Assembly (NCBI RefSeq): GCF_003258355.1
Contig: NZ_QKPO01000001.1
Span: 186,001 to 250,000 of the forward strand
Origin: Confluentibacter sediminis
GTDB taxonomy: Bacteria; Bacteroidota; Bacteroidia; Flavobacteriales; Flavobacteriaceae
Length of the DNA: 64,000 bases
Direction: 5' to 3'
The translations under genes were made by a program, and so were the position numbers. Shown one piece after another: positions 25,278 to 35,033 of the stretch (its first letter is position 1; the number at the start of each line of letters is the position of its first letter). Under the pieces are notes generated by a model. The model did no database searches and had not been told where the DNA came from. It worked only from the letters and a program-made list of their open reading frames with translations.

Positions 25278-28046
25278 ATGGAAAACATCAATCAAAAAAT
25301 CAAGTGTTTTATACTAGGTATTACACTGGTAATTACATCGATCACTTATTCTCAAATTAAAGAGACAGCATCGGTTGAAGGTATTACAGAATACAAACTG
25401 GAAAATGGTTTGAAAGTGCTATTGTTTCCTGATAATTCATCGCAAACTATTACAGTCAATATGACTTATTTGGTAGGATCGCGTCATGAGGGTTATGGAG
25501 AAAAAGGGATGGCTCATTTACTTGAGCATATGGTTTTTAAAGGAACCCCTAAACATCCAGATATTCCCAAAGAATTAACAGCCCATGGCGCCAGGCCTAA
25601 CGGAAGCACTTGGTACGACAGAACTAATTATTTTGAGACGTTTAATGCCAACGATGAAAATTTAGAATGGGCATTGGATTTGGAAGCGGACAGAATGGTG
25701 AACTCCTATATTGCTAAAAAAGATTTAGAATCTGAGTTTTCTGTTGTAAGAAACGAATTTGAAAGCGGCGAAAACTCACCATCCAGTGTTTTAATGGATG
25801 AGGTAATTAATGCAGCCTATTTGTGGCATAATTATGGAAACACAACAATTGGTAATAAGTCAGATATAGAGAGGGTTCCAATAGAAAACTTACAGGCGTT
25901 CTATAAAAAGTATTATCGCCCAGATAATGCGGTACTAATGGTAACCGGTAAATTTGAAAAAGATAAAGTTTTAGCATTAATTGAAAAGAAATTTGCAGCT
26001 ATTAAAAATCCAAATGTGCCTTTAAGAGATGTTCCTACAGTAGAACCAGCTCAAGATGGTGAAAAAAGAGTCACATTGAGTCGTGTGGGAGATTTACAAA
26101 TTTTATCTGCTTTATATCATACACCTGCAGGTTCACATGAAGATTATGCGGCCATAGCCGTTGCTGAACAAATCTTAACAGATCAACCTTCCGGAAGATT
26201 ATACAAAACATTAATTGATGGCAAAAAGGCATCTTCCATTTGGTCTTTTTCACCATTTACAAAGGAACCTTCTTTTATATATTTTAATGTGGATGTGCCT
26301 TCGGACAAATCTTTATCTGAAGCAGAAACCACTTTGTTATCTGCATTGGATGGATTAAAAGATAACCCAATAACAGAGGAAGAATTAAACAGAGCTAAAT
26401 CTAATTTATTAAAACAATATGACCAAATAGCTAGAAACTCTTCTTATCTAGGTACCTATATGAGTGAGTTTATTGGTGCTGGAGATTGGCGGTTGTCATT
26501 CATTCTTAGAGACAGAGTTGAAAAAATGACTGTAGAGAAAGTTAATAATGCCATTCAGCGTTATTTTATAAATACCAATAGAACAGTTGGTAATTTTGTT
26601 CCTGCAAAAAAACCAATTCGGGTGGAGATTGAACATACCGAAGGGTTGGAGGCATTGGTTTCCAATTATAAAGGAAAAGAAGGTTATGGTGCTGGTGAAG
26701 CCTTTGATGTATCTTATGAAAATATCCAGAACAGATTAGATTCTGGAACGCTTTCAAAAACACCCATTGAATATGGCTTTATTAAAAAAGATAATCGCGG
26801 AAAGAGTGTCACTTTAAGGTTTATGATTAGAAATGGTAATGTAGATGATTTTATGAATAAAGGTAAGGTAGCTAATTATACTTTAAGAATGTTGAACAAA
26901 GGGACGCAAAATAATTCAAGACAAGATATTGAAGATAAATTAAGTGCTATAAAATCATCTGTTTTTTTTAATGGTTCAAACGGTAAAGTAGCATCTACGA
27001 TTAATACAACGGAAGAACATGTAATGGAAGCCCTAGCTTTAATGACCGATATGTTAAAATACCCAAAATTTGACGCTGCAGAATTGGAGAAATTAAAGAC
27101 CCAAGATTTAGCGGCCATAGAGGAAAACAAAACAGATCCACAGTTTTTAGCAAGTAAAGAATTGAGTTTGTTAAATCAAAACTATCCCAAAGGCCATCCA
27201 CTACATGCCACAACCATCGAAGAAGATATAGAAGCTATTAATGATGTCACTGTTGAAAAATTACAAGATTATTATAATGATTTTTTTGGTATTTCTAATA
27301 GTGCTACATTAGTTTCAATAGGTAATATAGATGAAAAAAAACTGAAAGATTATTTTGAAAAGGAATATTCAGATTTTAAATCTAATAAACCCTATACGCC
27401 CATAGCTAACAAATTCATGCCAAATACCGTTGTAAATAAAAAAATAAAAACGCCAGATAAAAAGAATGCTATAAGCATTGGTGTATTAAAAACTGAAGTT
27501 AGTCAAGATAGTCCTGATTATGCAGCATTACAAATTGCAGGAGAAATTTTAGGAGGAGGTTTTTTAAATTCAAGAATCGCCAGTAGGTTGCGACAAAAAG
27601 ATGGTGTTAGCTATGGTGCAGGCGCACAAGTTAGTGTTGATATAGATAAAAATGACAAAAACTCTTCAATATTAGTATATGCGATATATGCTCCTGAAAA
27701 TGCAGTAAAAGTTCAAACTGGATTTAATGAAGAAATAGCTCGTTTTATTAAAGATGGAATTACAGAAGACGAATTAAAAGTAGCTATTACAAGCTGGGTT
27801 CAAGGTGAAAATGTTTCTAGAGCCAAAGATGGAGAACTTACGGAAACTATCAATAATAACTTATATTATGATAGAGATATGATGTTTCATAAACAAGTTG
27901 AAGACAAATTAACCAGTTTAACTGTTGAAGATGTAAATAAGGTTATAAAAAAATACTTTAAAACATTTGATAATTGGACCGTTATTAATGCTGGAGATTT
28001 TGTTGAAGATGCTGAAATAAAAAACATAGATAAAAAAGTAGATTAA
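25278..28046 (+). CDS. M16 family zinc metallopeptidase, two-domain, exported
   Basis: A 922-residue pitrilysin-type peptidase with a signal peptide (about 1-26, ending TYSQ). The first M16 half carries the inverted zinc motif H80-LL-E83-H84 in GMAHLLEHMVFKGT, with the distal Glu in SVVRNEFESGENSP. The second half (about 480-922) has the fold but no HxxEH, as in two-domain processing peptidases, and includes GGGFLNSRIASRLRQKDGVSYG. Probably periplasmic, degrading peptides. It is transcribed alone, with its own terminator. Confidence 0.92.
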   Translation: MENINQKIKCFILGITLVITSITYSQIKETASVEGITEYKLENGLKVLLFPDNSSQTITVNMTYLVGSRHEGYGEKGMAHLLEHMVFKGTPKHPDIPKELTAHGARPNGSTWYDRTNYFETFNANDENLEWALDLEADRMVNSYIAKKDLESEFSVVRNEFESGENSPSSVLMDEVINAAYLWHNYGNTTIGNKSDIERVPIENLQAFYKKYYRPDNAVLMVTGKFEKDKVLALIEKKFAAIKNPNVPLRDVPTVEPAQDGEKRVTLSRVGDLQILSALYHTPAGSHEDYAAIAVAEQILTDQPSGRLYKTLIDGKKASSIWSFSPFTKEPSFIYFNVDVPSDKSLSEAETTLLSALDGLKDNPITEEELNRAKSNLLKQYDQIARNSSYLGTYMSEFIGAGDWRLSFILRDRVEKMTVEKVNNAIQRYFINTNRTVGNFVPAKKPIRVEIEHTEGLEALVSNYKGKEGYGAGEAFDVSYENIQNRLDSGTLSKTPIEYGFIKKDNRGKSVTLRFMIRNGNVDDFMNKGKVANYTLRMLNKGTQNNSRQDIEDKLSAIKSSVFFNGSNGKVASTINTTEEHVMEALALMTDMLKYPKFDAAELEKLKTQDLAAIEENKTDPQFLASKELSLLNQNYPKGHPLHATTIEEDIEAINDVTVEKLQDYYNDFFGISNSATLVSIGNIDEKKLKDYFEKEYSDFKSNKPYTPIANKFMPNTVVNKKIKTPDKKNAISIGVLKTEVSQDSPDYAALQIAGEILGGGFLNSRIASRLRQKDGVSYGAGAQVSVDIDKNDKNSSILVYAIYAPENAVKVQTGFNEEIARFIKDGITEDELKVAITSWVQGENVSRAKDGELTETINNNLYYDRDMMFHKQVEDKLTSLTVEDVNKVIKKYFKTFDNWTVINAGDFVEDAEIKNIDKKVD

Positions 28047-28060
28047 TTATCAGGTAATTA

Positions 28061-28096
28061 AAAAAAACCAGTTTATAATTATAAACTGGTTTTTTT
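28061..28096. terminator. bidirectional terminator
   Basis: Seven A, then the perfect palindrome ACCAGTTTATAA/TTATAAACTGGT (28067-28090), then seven T. It serves both the M16 gene (plus) and the LpxD-like gene (minus), which converge here. Confidence 0.9.
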
Positions 28097-28105
28097 ATGC
28101 TTTTT

Positions 28106-29101
28106 CTAACTTTTATTACACAACTTTCGCATAGTTACCCATTGTTTTAGCATTCCTCTTGCTTCCTGTGCAGGATAGCCAAGAACGGTTTGCCCAGCTG
28201 GTACATCGCCTACGACACCAGAACCAGCACCAACCGTAGCACCAGAATGTATGGTTGTATGGTCTTTTATAGAAGCACTTCCCCCAATAATAACACCATC
28301 TCCCAACGTTACAGAGCCTGCTAATCCACTATGTCCTGCCATAATACAAGAACGTCCCATAATACTATTATGCGCTATTTGAACCAAATTATCAATTTTA
28401 CAACCATCTCCTATAATGGTTGAACTAAACTTAGCTCTGTCAACGCAAGAGTTAGCTCCAATTTCAACATAATGTCCAATGATCACATTACCTATTTGCG
28501 GAATTTTAACTAATCCTCTACCATCTTCACTTGGTCTATATCCAAATCCGTCAGCACCAATGCTTACATTAGTATGAAATATACAGTGATTTCCTATGAT
28601 GCATCGTTCTCTAATAACAGTTCCAGACCAAACAACCGTAAAGTCACCAATAATAGTTTCGTCAAACACACAAACATTCGGATATAATGTCACTCCATTG
28701 CCTAAAATCACATCTTTGCCCACATAACAATGGGCACCTATTTTACAATTATTTCCTATAATGGCAGTTTCATGAATAATAGCTGTTGAATGAATATTTT
28801 TATCAAACACGGGCGGAGAAGGATTAAATAATTCTAAAATTTTAGCCATAGCCAAATCCGCATTTTTCACTTTAATAATAACACAGTTTTCTTTTGGTTC
28901 TAAAATTAAATTATCGTTTATAACTACAACACAGGATTCAGATGTAATCCAATGTTTGATATATTTTGAGCTTCCTATAAAAGTAATTTGATTTTTTGTC
29001 GCTTTTTTCAGGTGTTCCGGACCTGTAATTTGTTGGGTAGTATGTCCAATTAATTCGCCTTTTAAAACGTCATTAATTTCATTAATTGTATAAGACTTCA
29101 T
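28106..29101 (-). CDS. UDP-3-O-acylglucosamine N-acyltransferase (LpxD-like)
   Basis: A 331-residue left-handed beta-helix acyltransferase. An N-terminal uridine-binding domain (about 1-100) precedes many hexapeptide repeats. The catalytic His lies in LVQIAHNSIMG, preceded by the family motif IGADGFGYRPSEDGRG. LpxD adds the N-linked 3-hydroxy fatty acid in lipid A synthesis. Flavobacteria often have an LpxD in the lpx cluster and a second copy elsewhere. This gene stands alone, so it may be the second copy, and its substrate could differ. Confidence 0.85.
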   Translation of the reverse strand: MKSYTINEINDVLKGELIGHTTQQITGPEHLKKATKNQITFIGSSKYIKHWITSESCVVVINDNLILEPKENCVIIKVKNADLAMAKILELFNPSPPVFDKNIHSTAIIHETAIIGNNCKIGAHCYVGKDVILGNGVTLYPNVCVFDETIIGDFTVVWSGTVIRERCIIGNHCIFHTNVSIGADGFGYRPSEDGRGLVKIPQIGNVIIGHYVEIGANSCVDRAKFSSTIIGDGCKIDNLVQIAHNSIMGRSCIMAGHSGLAGSVTLGDGVIIGGSASIKDHTTIHSGATVGAGSGVVGDVPAGQTVLGYPAQEARGMLKQWVTMRKLCNKS

Positions 29102-29309
29102 AATTGTATTGTTGTATATAAGTTTGGTTAGGTCGTTGTAAATCTAATGGAAATAATTGAACAATCTAATTAACAAAGATTTAATTACGTTTTTATCAAA
29201 AAGAAAAAAGATGTATGGAGGAGATATATTTAAGTGTTATGAGTTATAATTTGTGGGAAATATAAAGCACTATTTTCATAGAAAATGAATTAAAACATAT
29301 GATTTATAG
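29102..29309. other. non-coding stretch upstream of a truncated gene
   Basis: AT-rich sequence between the LpxD-like gene (minus) and an ORF with no proper start (plus). I see no -7 box aimed at the plus-strand ORF and no intact gene. Short ATGs here lead to ORFs of at most about 50 codons that overlap the truncated frame. Confidence 0.4.
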
Positions 29310-29906
29310 AAAACAATATATACTGCAAAACGTATTTCTTTTCAGGGCAATACCGACGATTTTAAAGGATCAGGATATTATTTCCATAATATACAAGCCG
29401 AAGAAAGTTTTCTGCCTAATGAAAGTTGGCAACAACTTTGCCAAGGAGAAATGAAGGAAATCCAAATGAATACCTTCATTAAAAAGAACGAACATACTTC
29501 ATATACCATTGCAGAGGGGAATAAGTGGAAAATAAAAATGCCCTATGGCACAATTTTCAATGATTTGAATGAAGCTTCTTTTAGTAGTAAATTCCATACG
29601 AATTTTAAAAAGACAGGAAATAAGAAGCAATTTTTAAATACTAAAGATTTTCAATACGAATATTTGGGCAAAGATGCAGATGGAAAAAAAATGGTGATAT
29701 GGTTAGGCCCATCGGGTAATGTTTGCTATCCAAAAGGAAAAGCTATTACTATAGGTTTTTATAATCTTGGGTATATTGTGGTAGATGGAATAACGTATTT
29801 AATAACTGAAATTTCTGGTTCCAATTTTAATGTTAAAGTGACTGGAATTGAAGAAGGAACCTATTTTTTTAATACTTCTGGTTATACGGAAATATCTCGT
29901 TTTTAA
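29310..29906 (+). pseudogene. 5'-truncated gene of unknown function, or ORF from 29451/29466
   Basis: The frame is open from 29310 (after TAG at 29307) to TAA at 29904-29906. Codons before the first ATG (29451) look protein-coding: FQGNTDDFKGSGYYFHNI and SFLPNESWQQLCQGE. No ATG, GTG or TTG occurs in that stretch, so the original start seems lost. Translation could begin at 29451 (151 residues) or at 29466, where AAGGAA lies at good spacing. The product has hydrophilic beta-rich segments (MVIWLGPSGNVCYPKGKAI; YIVVDGITYLITEISGS) and no membrane helix. I do not recognise the family. A real terminator follows. Confidence 0.5.
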
Positions 29907-29934
29907 CAACAATGACGTTATAATGGATTGCCAT

Positions 29935-29966
29935 AATACCGTCATTATATATAAGACGGTATTTTT
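29935..29966 (+). terminator. Rho-independent terminator
   Basis: AATACCGTC (29935-29943) and GACGGTATT (29955-29963) form a 9-bp stem around an 11-base loop, followed by T residues. It ends the unknown gene at 29310-29906. Confidence 0.8.
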
Positions 29967-30091
29967 GATTTAGTTGGAAATCATGTTGGATGTAACAAAA
30001 AAAAACAGATTAATATTTCAAATTCAAATTCGGGAATATATCTTTTTAAAAGATAAGATTTACAAACAAAATAAATGGAAATATAAAAATA

Positions 30092-31264
30092 TTACTCTTC
30101 AATTCTATTATCATCAAAAGCAGATGGTAATAATTTAGGTATAAATTTTATTACTAAAGGTAATAATAACGCACCGCCGGGTAACAAAAAAATAGCAAGG
30201 CTGGGGATGGATTTAAAAATATCTAAAAGTTGTTCTTGTACCTTTTTTTGTTCACTAGGGGTTAAATCCCTTAAAGTAGACTGAGAGAGTAATACCATGA
30301 GTTCTTTACTATCCTTAAGTTCTTGGTATAGGCGTTTGCTGTTTCTTGTAATTAATTTTTTTACCATTTTACTTGAGTTGTCGTAAAAACTATGAACTAT
30401 GTTTTTAGAACTCAATAATGCTATATCGTTTTTGTGAATGGTATAAAAATGATTTACAGCTGAAATGGATTTATTTATTAGTTCGCTATCAATATTTAAA
30501 TCTGTTCCCAATTGGGTTAAAAACAGCTGTTCTTTTTTATCAATTTTTCTATCACTCCATGTCGCCATACATGCCAAATCTAAAACATAATATTTTTCTG
30601 TTGTATTCCTTATGTTTTCAATGGACTCGGTATATGTTAAGTGCTTTTCATCTTGATAGCGTAATGATGAATCAAAAAGTTTAATCAAACTTTCGTCATA
30701 ATCATTTTTAATTTTTTTAGAATTTAAGGTATCTAATGAAATGGAAGCAATTGAGGCTTCTAGATTTTTAATATGGTTAATAGAAATGCTTTTGTTTTTT
30801 AAATATTCTTGATACGCCAATATATCTATATAAAGTAAAGCATTAATGATAAAATAATTAAAGTTTTTAGTGATAACATTCGTATCAATTTGAATGCGTT
30901 TATCTATTATTTTTTCAAGAAGTTCATTAGAATTTTTATCTCCCAAAAAATCTCTAAAAAAGGATGTTTTATGCTCATTAATGATTTTGTAAAAATTTAC
31001 AATGGTATCTAAAACAGGAAGTTTTGAATTAGAACTGTTATATATGTAAAGAAAGGATAGGAGTAAATTGATTTTACAAAGCTCTTCTTCTGTAAGATCA
31101 TTTTTTTTAATGGTATTAGCAATCACTTCTACGTTACTACCATAAATAAAACCACTGGTTCTTAAAGCATCATAAAATTCAATTTCACGAAGATTCAAGA
31201 ATGAATTGTTTTTATCGACTTCCTTGAGTAATTTTTTTATCCAACCATTAGCTGAAGGATTCAT
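30092..31264 (-). CDS. LETM1-related biofilm-associated protein
   Basis: A 390-residue, mainly helical protein. The C-terminal region resembles the LETM1-like ribosome-binding segment: LSQSTLRDLTPSEQKK, then a hydrophobic stretch SLAIFLLPGGALLLPLVIKF (about 358-378). Such proteins in flavobacteria are annotated as LETM1-related biofilm-associated; the mechanism is unclear. A TerB-like helical region occupies the middle (around LDLACMATWSDRKIDKKEQ, with acidic residues). No signal peptide, so it is probably inner-membrane associated. Monocistronic. Confidence 0.75.
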   Translation of the reverse strand: MNPSANGWIKKLLKEVDKNNSFLNLREIEFYDALRTSGFIYGSNVEVIANTIKKNDLTEEELCKINLLLSFLYIYNSSNSKLPVLDTIVNFYKIINEHKTSFFRDFLGDKNSNELLEKIIDKRIQIDTNVITKNFNYFIINALLYIDILAYQEYLKNKSISINHIKNLEASIASISLDTLNSKKIKNDYDESLIKLFDSSLRYQDEKHLTYTESIENIRNTTEKYYVLDLACMATWSDRKIDKKEQLFLTQLGTDLNIDSELINKSISAVNHFYTIHKNDIALLSSKNIVHSFYDNSSKMVKKLITRNSKRLYQELKDSKELMVLLSQSTLRDLTPSEQKKVQEQLLDIFKSIPSLAIFLLPGGALLLPLVIKFIPKLLPSAFDDNRIEE

Positions 31265-31676
31265 GGCTTATTTCTTTTGCAGTAAAAGTAATGCTTTCAG
31301 AATGAAATTTGCAAATTTTTACTTTTACAAGATTTTAACAAAACCGGCTTTTCATTATTTCGTAAGTATTTTGCGAAGTTGTTCTCTTTACTGGGAACAC
31401 AAAATGTAAGACTATGTGCCATAAAATAAATATTTCAGAAACATAAAAAATGATTTTGATGTGTATTTAGAATTAAGGAATTTTACAAATTATACCATAG
31501 TATGTGTTTAAATACAACCTGTCATCCAGAAGTGTTATTTTATTTGCCTTGGGTTTATAAAAGAAATGTTAGGATAAAGAAAGCTGTAAATTTGAAAGGA
31601 GAATTATTAAAATGTACTTTTGAATTAGTTCCGTTAATGGGACGAAAAATCCATAACATTTAATAAAACAGTAACC
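31265..31676. other. 412-base gap before the TonB receptor
   Basis: No established gene. It holds the best promoter in the window (31591-31622) and a 53-codon ORF at 31502-31663 (begins MCLNTTCHPEVLFYL, two Cys near the start). The ORF ends 13 bases before the receptor start but overlaps the promoter, so it is doubtful. I see no recognisable riboswitch. Confidence 0.5.
31591..31622 (+). promoter_or_regulatory. full Bacteroidota promoter of the TonB receptor
   Basis: TTTG (31591-31594), a 20-base spacer and TACTTTTG (31615-31622) match both elements of the phylum's primary sigma consensus. Expected start near 31629, about 48 bases before the receptor ATG. A second -7-like box, TAAATTTG, overlaps at 31587-31594. 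Confidence 0.65.
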
Positions 31677-33911
31677 ATGAAAATTTTTAAACGGCTGCTA
31701 TTTGTTATGATTTTGTTAGCTTCATGCTTTACATTTTCACAACAAATAAATGGCTTTATAATTGATGAAACCAATAAACCATTAGAGTCAGTATATATTT
31801 ATAATTTAAATTCTAAAACCCATGCCCATTCTTTAGAAAATGGTTCGTTTATTCTTGATGACAGTAAAGTTAATGATAGTGTGAGGATTAGCTTATTAGG
31901 TTATGAAAGCAAAACAATCTTACTAGATTCATTAGCTTTCAAATCTAAAGTCAAAATAGTATTGCAAGAAAAAACATTTCAACTACAAGAAATGGTTATT
32001 ACAGAACAATTAAATGCTTTAAGTTCTATTTCTAAATTAGATTTAAATACAAACCCTGTTAATTCATCTCAAGAAGTATTGAGAAAAGTTCCAGGACTTA
32101 TTATTGGTCAACATGCAGGAGGTGGTAAGGCGGAACAACTTTTTTTAAGAGGATTTGATATTGATCATGGAACAGATATTTCAATTTCTGTTGATGGTAT
32201 GCCAGTAAATATGGTATCTCATGCTCATGGGCAAGGGTATAGTGATTTACACTTTTTAATTCCAGAAACTGTTAATAATATAGATTTTGGTAAAGGACCA
32301 TATTATGCCAAAAAAGGTGATTTTAACACAGCGGCTTATGTAGATTTTTCAACTAAAGATTATCTTAAAGAAAGTTCTATATCACTTTCTATAGGACAAT
32401 TTAATTCATTAAGAACCCTAGGAATGTTTAATCTTTTAGAAGATGTTAAAGATCAAAATGCTTATGTAGCTCTAGAATATTTAGTAAATGATGGTCCTTT
32501 TGAGTCGCCACAAAATTTTAATCGCTTAAATATTTTTGGAAAATATATGATGTTTTCACCTGAAAATGATAAACTTTCATTATCATTTTCTCATTTTACT
32601 AGTAGATGGGATGCCTCAGGACAAATACCACAACGCGAAGTTGATAACGGTAATATTTCTAGGTTTGGATCTATTGATGATACTGAAGGCGGTAATACAT
32701 CTCGTACCAATTTCAATATAGATTATAATAAATATGTAAGTGAAAGAACAACGTTAAATACTGATGTATTTTATTCTCATTATGATTTTGAGCTGTACTC
32801 TAATTTTACATTCTTTTTAGAGGATCCTATTAATGGCGATCAGATTAAACAGAAAGAAGACAGAGATGTTTTTGGTTTTAATTCTACTTTAACTTACGAT
32901 ATATTTTTAGGCAAAACTTCATTAAAACTTACGAGTGGTTTAGGCTTTAGATATGATATGATGAATGGTACAGAGCTTTCAAAAACATTGAATAGAACAA
33001 CAATATTGCAAAATATTCAGTTGGGAGATATCAATCAAACAAATATGAGTGGTTTTGTAAATGCTGAATTCGAGTTTGGCAAACTAAGAGTTGCTCCAGC
33101 TTTAAGACTCGATTATTTTAAGTTTCTGTATAATGATAAATTGCAAACTAGTTATAAATCTCAAACTGAAGACAAAACAATTTTAAGCCCAAAACTTAAT
33201 TTTTTCTACGATGCCAAAGACAATTTACAACTTTACTTAAAATCGGGTATAGGTTTTCATTCCAACGATACTAGGGTAGTGGTAAACAATATGGGTAAAG
33301 ATATTTTGCCAAAAGCTTATGGTTTAGATATTGGAGATGTTTGGAAACCAATCCCGAAATTATTTATTAATACGGCTTTATGGTATTTATTTCTAGAACA
33401 AGAATTTGTGTATGTTGGAGATGCAGGTATTGTTGAGCCAAGTGGAAAAACAGAGCGATATGGTGCTGATTTAGGTTTAAGATATCAATTTAATGATTGG
33501 CTATTTTTTGATACAGATGCTACATTCACAAGAGCTAGAAGTATAGAAGATCCAGAAGGACAAAACTATATACCATTAGCTCCGGATTTTACCATGGCAG
33601 GGGGTATTTCGGTTAATAACCTGAATGGTTTTTCTGGAGGTTTAAGATATAGATATATTGATAATAGACCTGCTAATGAAGATAATAGCATAGTAGCTAA
33701 AGGGTATTTTGTGACAGATTTTAATACTAATTATAGTATTAAAAATGTAACGTTAAGCATCATTATAGAAAATGTATTTAATACAGAATGGAATGAAACC
33801 CAGTTTGCTACAGAATCGCGACTTCAAAATGAAGTGCAATCTGTAGAGGAAATTCATTTCACACCAGGTACCCCTTTTTTTATAAAAGGAAGTATATCCT
33901 ATACATTTTAA
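31677..33911 (+). CDS. TonB-dependent outer-membrane receptor
   Basis: A 744-residue receptor with a signal peptide (about 1-22, ending CFTFSQ), an N-terminal carboxypeptidase-regulatory-like beta domain (about 23-100), a plug domain (about 110-225) and a 22-strand barrel ending in aromatic SISYTF. The plug contains a His-rich segment NMVSHAHGQGYSDLHFLIPE. No SusD partner follows, which argues against a glycan-uptake pair. A metal, chelate or small-molecule substrate is more likely, but nothing identifies it. Monocistronic, with its own promoter and terminator. Confidence 0.9.
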   Translation: MKIFKRLLFVMILLASCFTFSQQINGFIIDETNKPLESVYIYNLNSKTHAHSLENGSFILDDSKVNDSVRISLLGYESKTILLDSLAFKSKVKIVLQEKTFQLQEMVITEQLNALSSISKLDLNTNPVNSSQEVLRKVPGLIIGQHAGGGKAEQLFLRGFDIDHGTDISISVDGMPVNMVSHAHGQGYSDLHFLIPETVNNIDFGKGPYYAKKGDFNTAAYVDFSTKDYLKESSISLSIGQFNSLRTLGMFNLLEDVKDQNAYVALEYLVNDGPFESPQNFNRLNIFGKYMMFSPENDKLSLSFSHFTSRWDASGQIPQREVDNGNISRFGSIDDTEGGNTSRTNFNIDYNKYVSERTTLNTDVFYSHYDFELYSNFTFFLEDPINGDQIKQKEDRDVFGFNSTLTYDIFLGKTSLKLTSGLGFRYDMMNGTELSKTLNRTTILQNIQLGDINQTNMSGFVNAEFEFGKLRVAPALRLDYFKFLYNDKLQTSYKSQTEDKTILSPKLNFFYDAKDNLQLYLKSGIGFHSNDTRVVVNNMGKDILPKAYGLDIGDVWKPIPKLFINTALWYLFLEQEFVYVGDAGIVEPSGKTERYGADLGLRYQFNDWLFFDTDATFTRARSIEDPEGQNYIPLAPDFTMAGGISVNNLNGFSGGLRYRYIDNRPANEDNSIVAKGYFVTDFNTNYSIKNVTLSIIIENVFNTEWNETQFATESRLQNEVQSVEEIHFTPGTPFFIKGSISYTF

Positions 33912-34016
33912 ACAAACTTATAGTGGTTGGCTATTAATTTGAGAGAATTAATTTATGAAGTGTAAAGTTAATTTTAAGGTAACCTAAAATGTTAATGTTG
34001 CTTTTTTATTAGTTTG

Positions 34017-34052
34017 AAAGTGTCCAATTGTGGAAATATAATTGGACACTTT
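34017..34052. terminator. bidirectional terminator
   Basis: AAAGTGTCCAATT (34017-34029) and AATTGGACACTTT (34040-34052) form a perfect 13-bp stem with a 10-base loop, followed by CTTTTT on the plus strand. It serves the converging TonB receptor and esterase genes. Confidence 0.88.
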
Positions 34053-34087
34053 CTTTTTACTAAAACTAGTGAATTGTTAAATTTAAA

Positions 34088-34906
34088 CTATCGCTTAAAG
34101 GCATCATTAAAGAAAACAAGTTGGTATTTAATAGAGTTTGACCAATAATTCCAATTGTGTACACCAGGTCTTTCAATATAATCGTGAGCGATATTTCTCT
34201 CTATCAATTTTTCATGGAGTCTTTTGTTGTCTTCAAAAAAGAAATCATCATATCCACAATCTATAATTATTTTTAAATCACCATCAAGTAAATACACTAA
34301 ATTAATAACGCTGTTTTTTTCCCAATTCTCTTTGTTTTCAGGGTAAGTTCCCAGGCGCTTTTTAATATCCCAGTTATTAGGAAACGGACGAATATCGACA
34401 CCACCACTCATACTTCCAGCGGTACCCCACACATCTTGATGTTTAAAAGCAAGATATAAAGCACCATGCCCACCCATACTCAATCCCGTAATGGCGCGAC
34501 CATTTTTGTTGGGTATGGTTTTGTATTTTTTATCAATAGCTGCAATTAATTCATTAGAAACATAGGTTTCATACTTCATGGTATTATCGATAGGGCTGTC
34601 AAAATACCAACTGGTAATACCTCCATCGGGACATACAATTATCATATTAAAATCAGTTGCATATTTTTGTACTAAGGGTACTTTAGAAATCCAATCGGTA
34701 AAATTTCCTCCAGCACCATGAAGTAAATACAATACAGGTAACTTCTCATTTTTGCTTGCATAATTCTCTGGAGTAATAACCATGTTGGGCACATTTTTAT
34801 TCATGGCTTTACTGAAAACCAATAACGTGTCGACTTGAGACGTTGCTGTAGTTACAAGAAATAAATTAATGATTATAAGTGTAAGTGTCGTTTTTAATTT
34901 GGTCAT
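34088..34906 (-). CDS. exported alpha/beta-hydrolase esterase (esterase D-like fold)
   Basis: A 272-residue hydrolase with a signal peptide (about 1-23, ending TATSQ). The nucleophile elbow GLSMGGHGALYLA holds the catalytic Ser, LPVLYLLHGAGGNFTDW forms the oxyanion region, and the catalytic His is in PGVHNWNYW. The family includes feruloyl and acetyl-xylan esterases and S-formylglutathione hydrolases. Export argues for a polymer- or ester-decorated substrate. It converges on the TonB receptor. Confidence 0.85.
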   Translation of the reverse strand: MTKLKTTLTLIIINLFLVTTATSQVDTLLVFSKAMNKNVPNMVITPENYASKNEKLPVLYLLHGAGGNFTDWISKVPLVQKYATDFNMIIVCPDGGITSWYFDSPIDNTMKYETYVSNELIAAIDKKYKTIPNKNGRAITGLSMGGHGALYLAFKHQDVWGTAGSMSGGVDIRPFPNNWDIKKRLGTYPENKENWEKNSVINLVYLLDGDLKIIIDCGYDDFFFEDNKRLHEKLIERNIAHDYIERPGVHNWNYWSNSIKYQLVFFNDAFKR

Positions 34907-35033
34907 AGTTGGTTCTTTTGGTTAAAAAATTTTTAGAAGTTTAAAAATAGTGATTTTTTATATACAGGAAGACCAGGGTTTCGATTTTAAGTTAATGAAA
35001 TAAAAGTAGCCTTTCTTTCAAAATTTAGTACTT
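34907..35033. other. non-coding stretch upstream of the esterase
   Basis: AT-rich sequence before the esterase start (minus) and the transposase remnant (plus). No clear -7 box is visible on the minus strand. The right part may be relic flank of the insertion element. Confidence 0.35.

Noticed and set aside
29299-29454. 51-codon ORF in the frame next to the truncated gene
   Set aside because: The neighbouring frame has the more protein-like composition and continues for about 200 codons.
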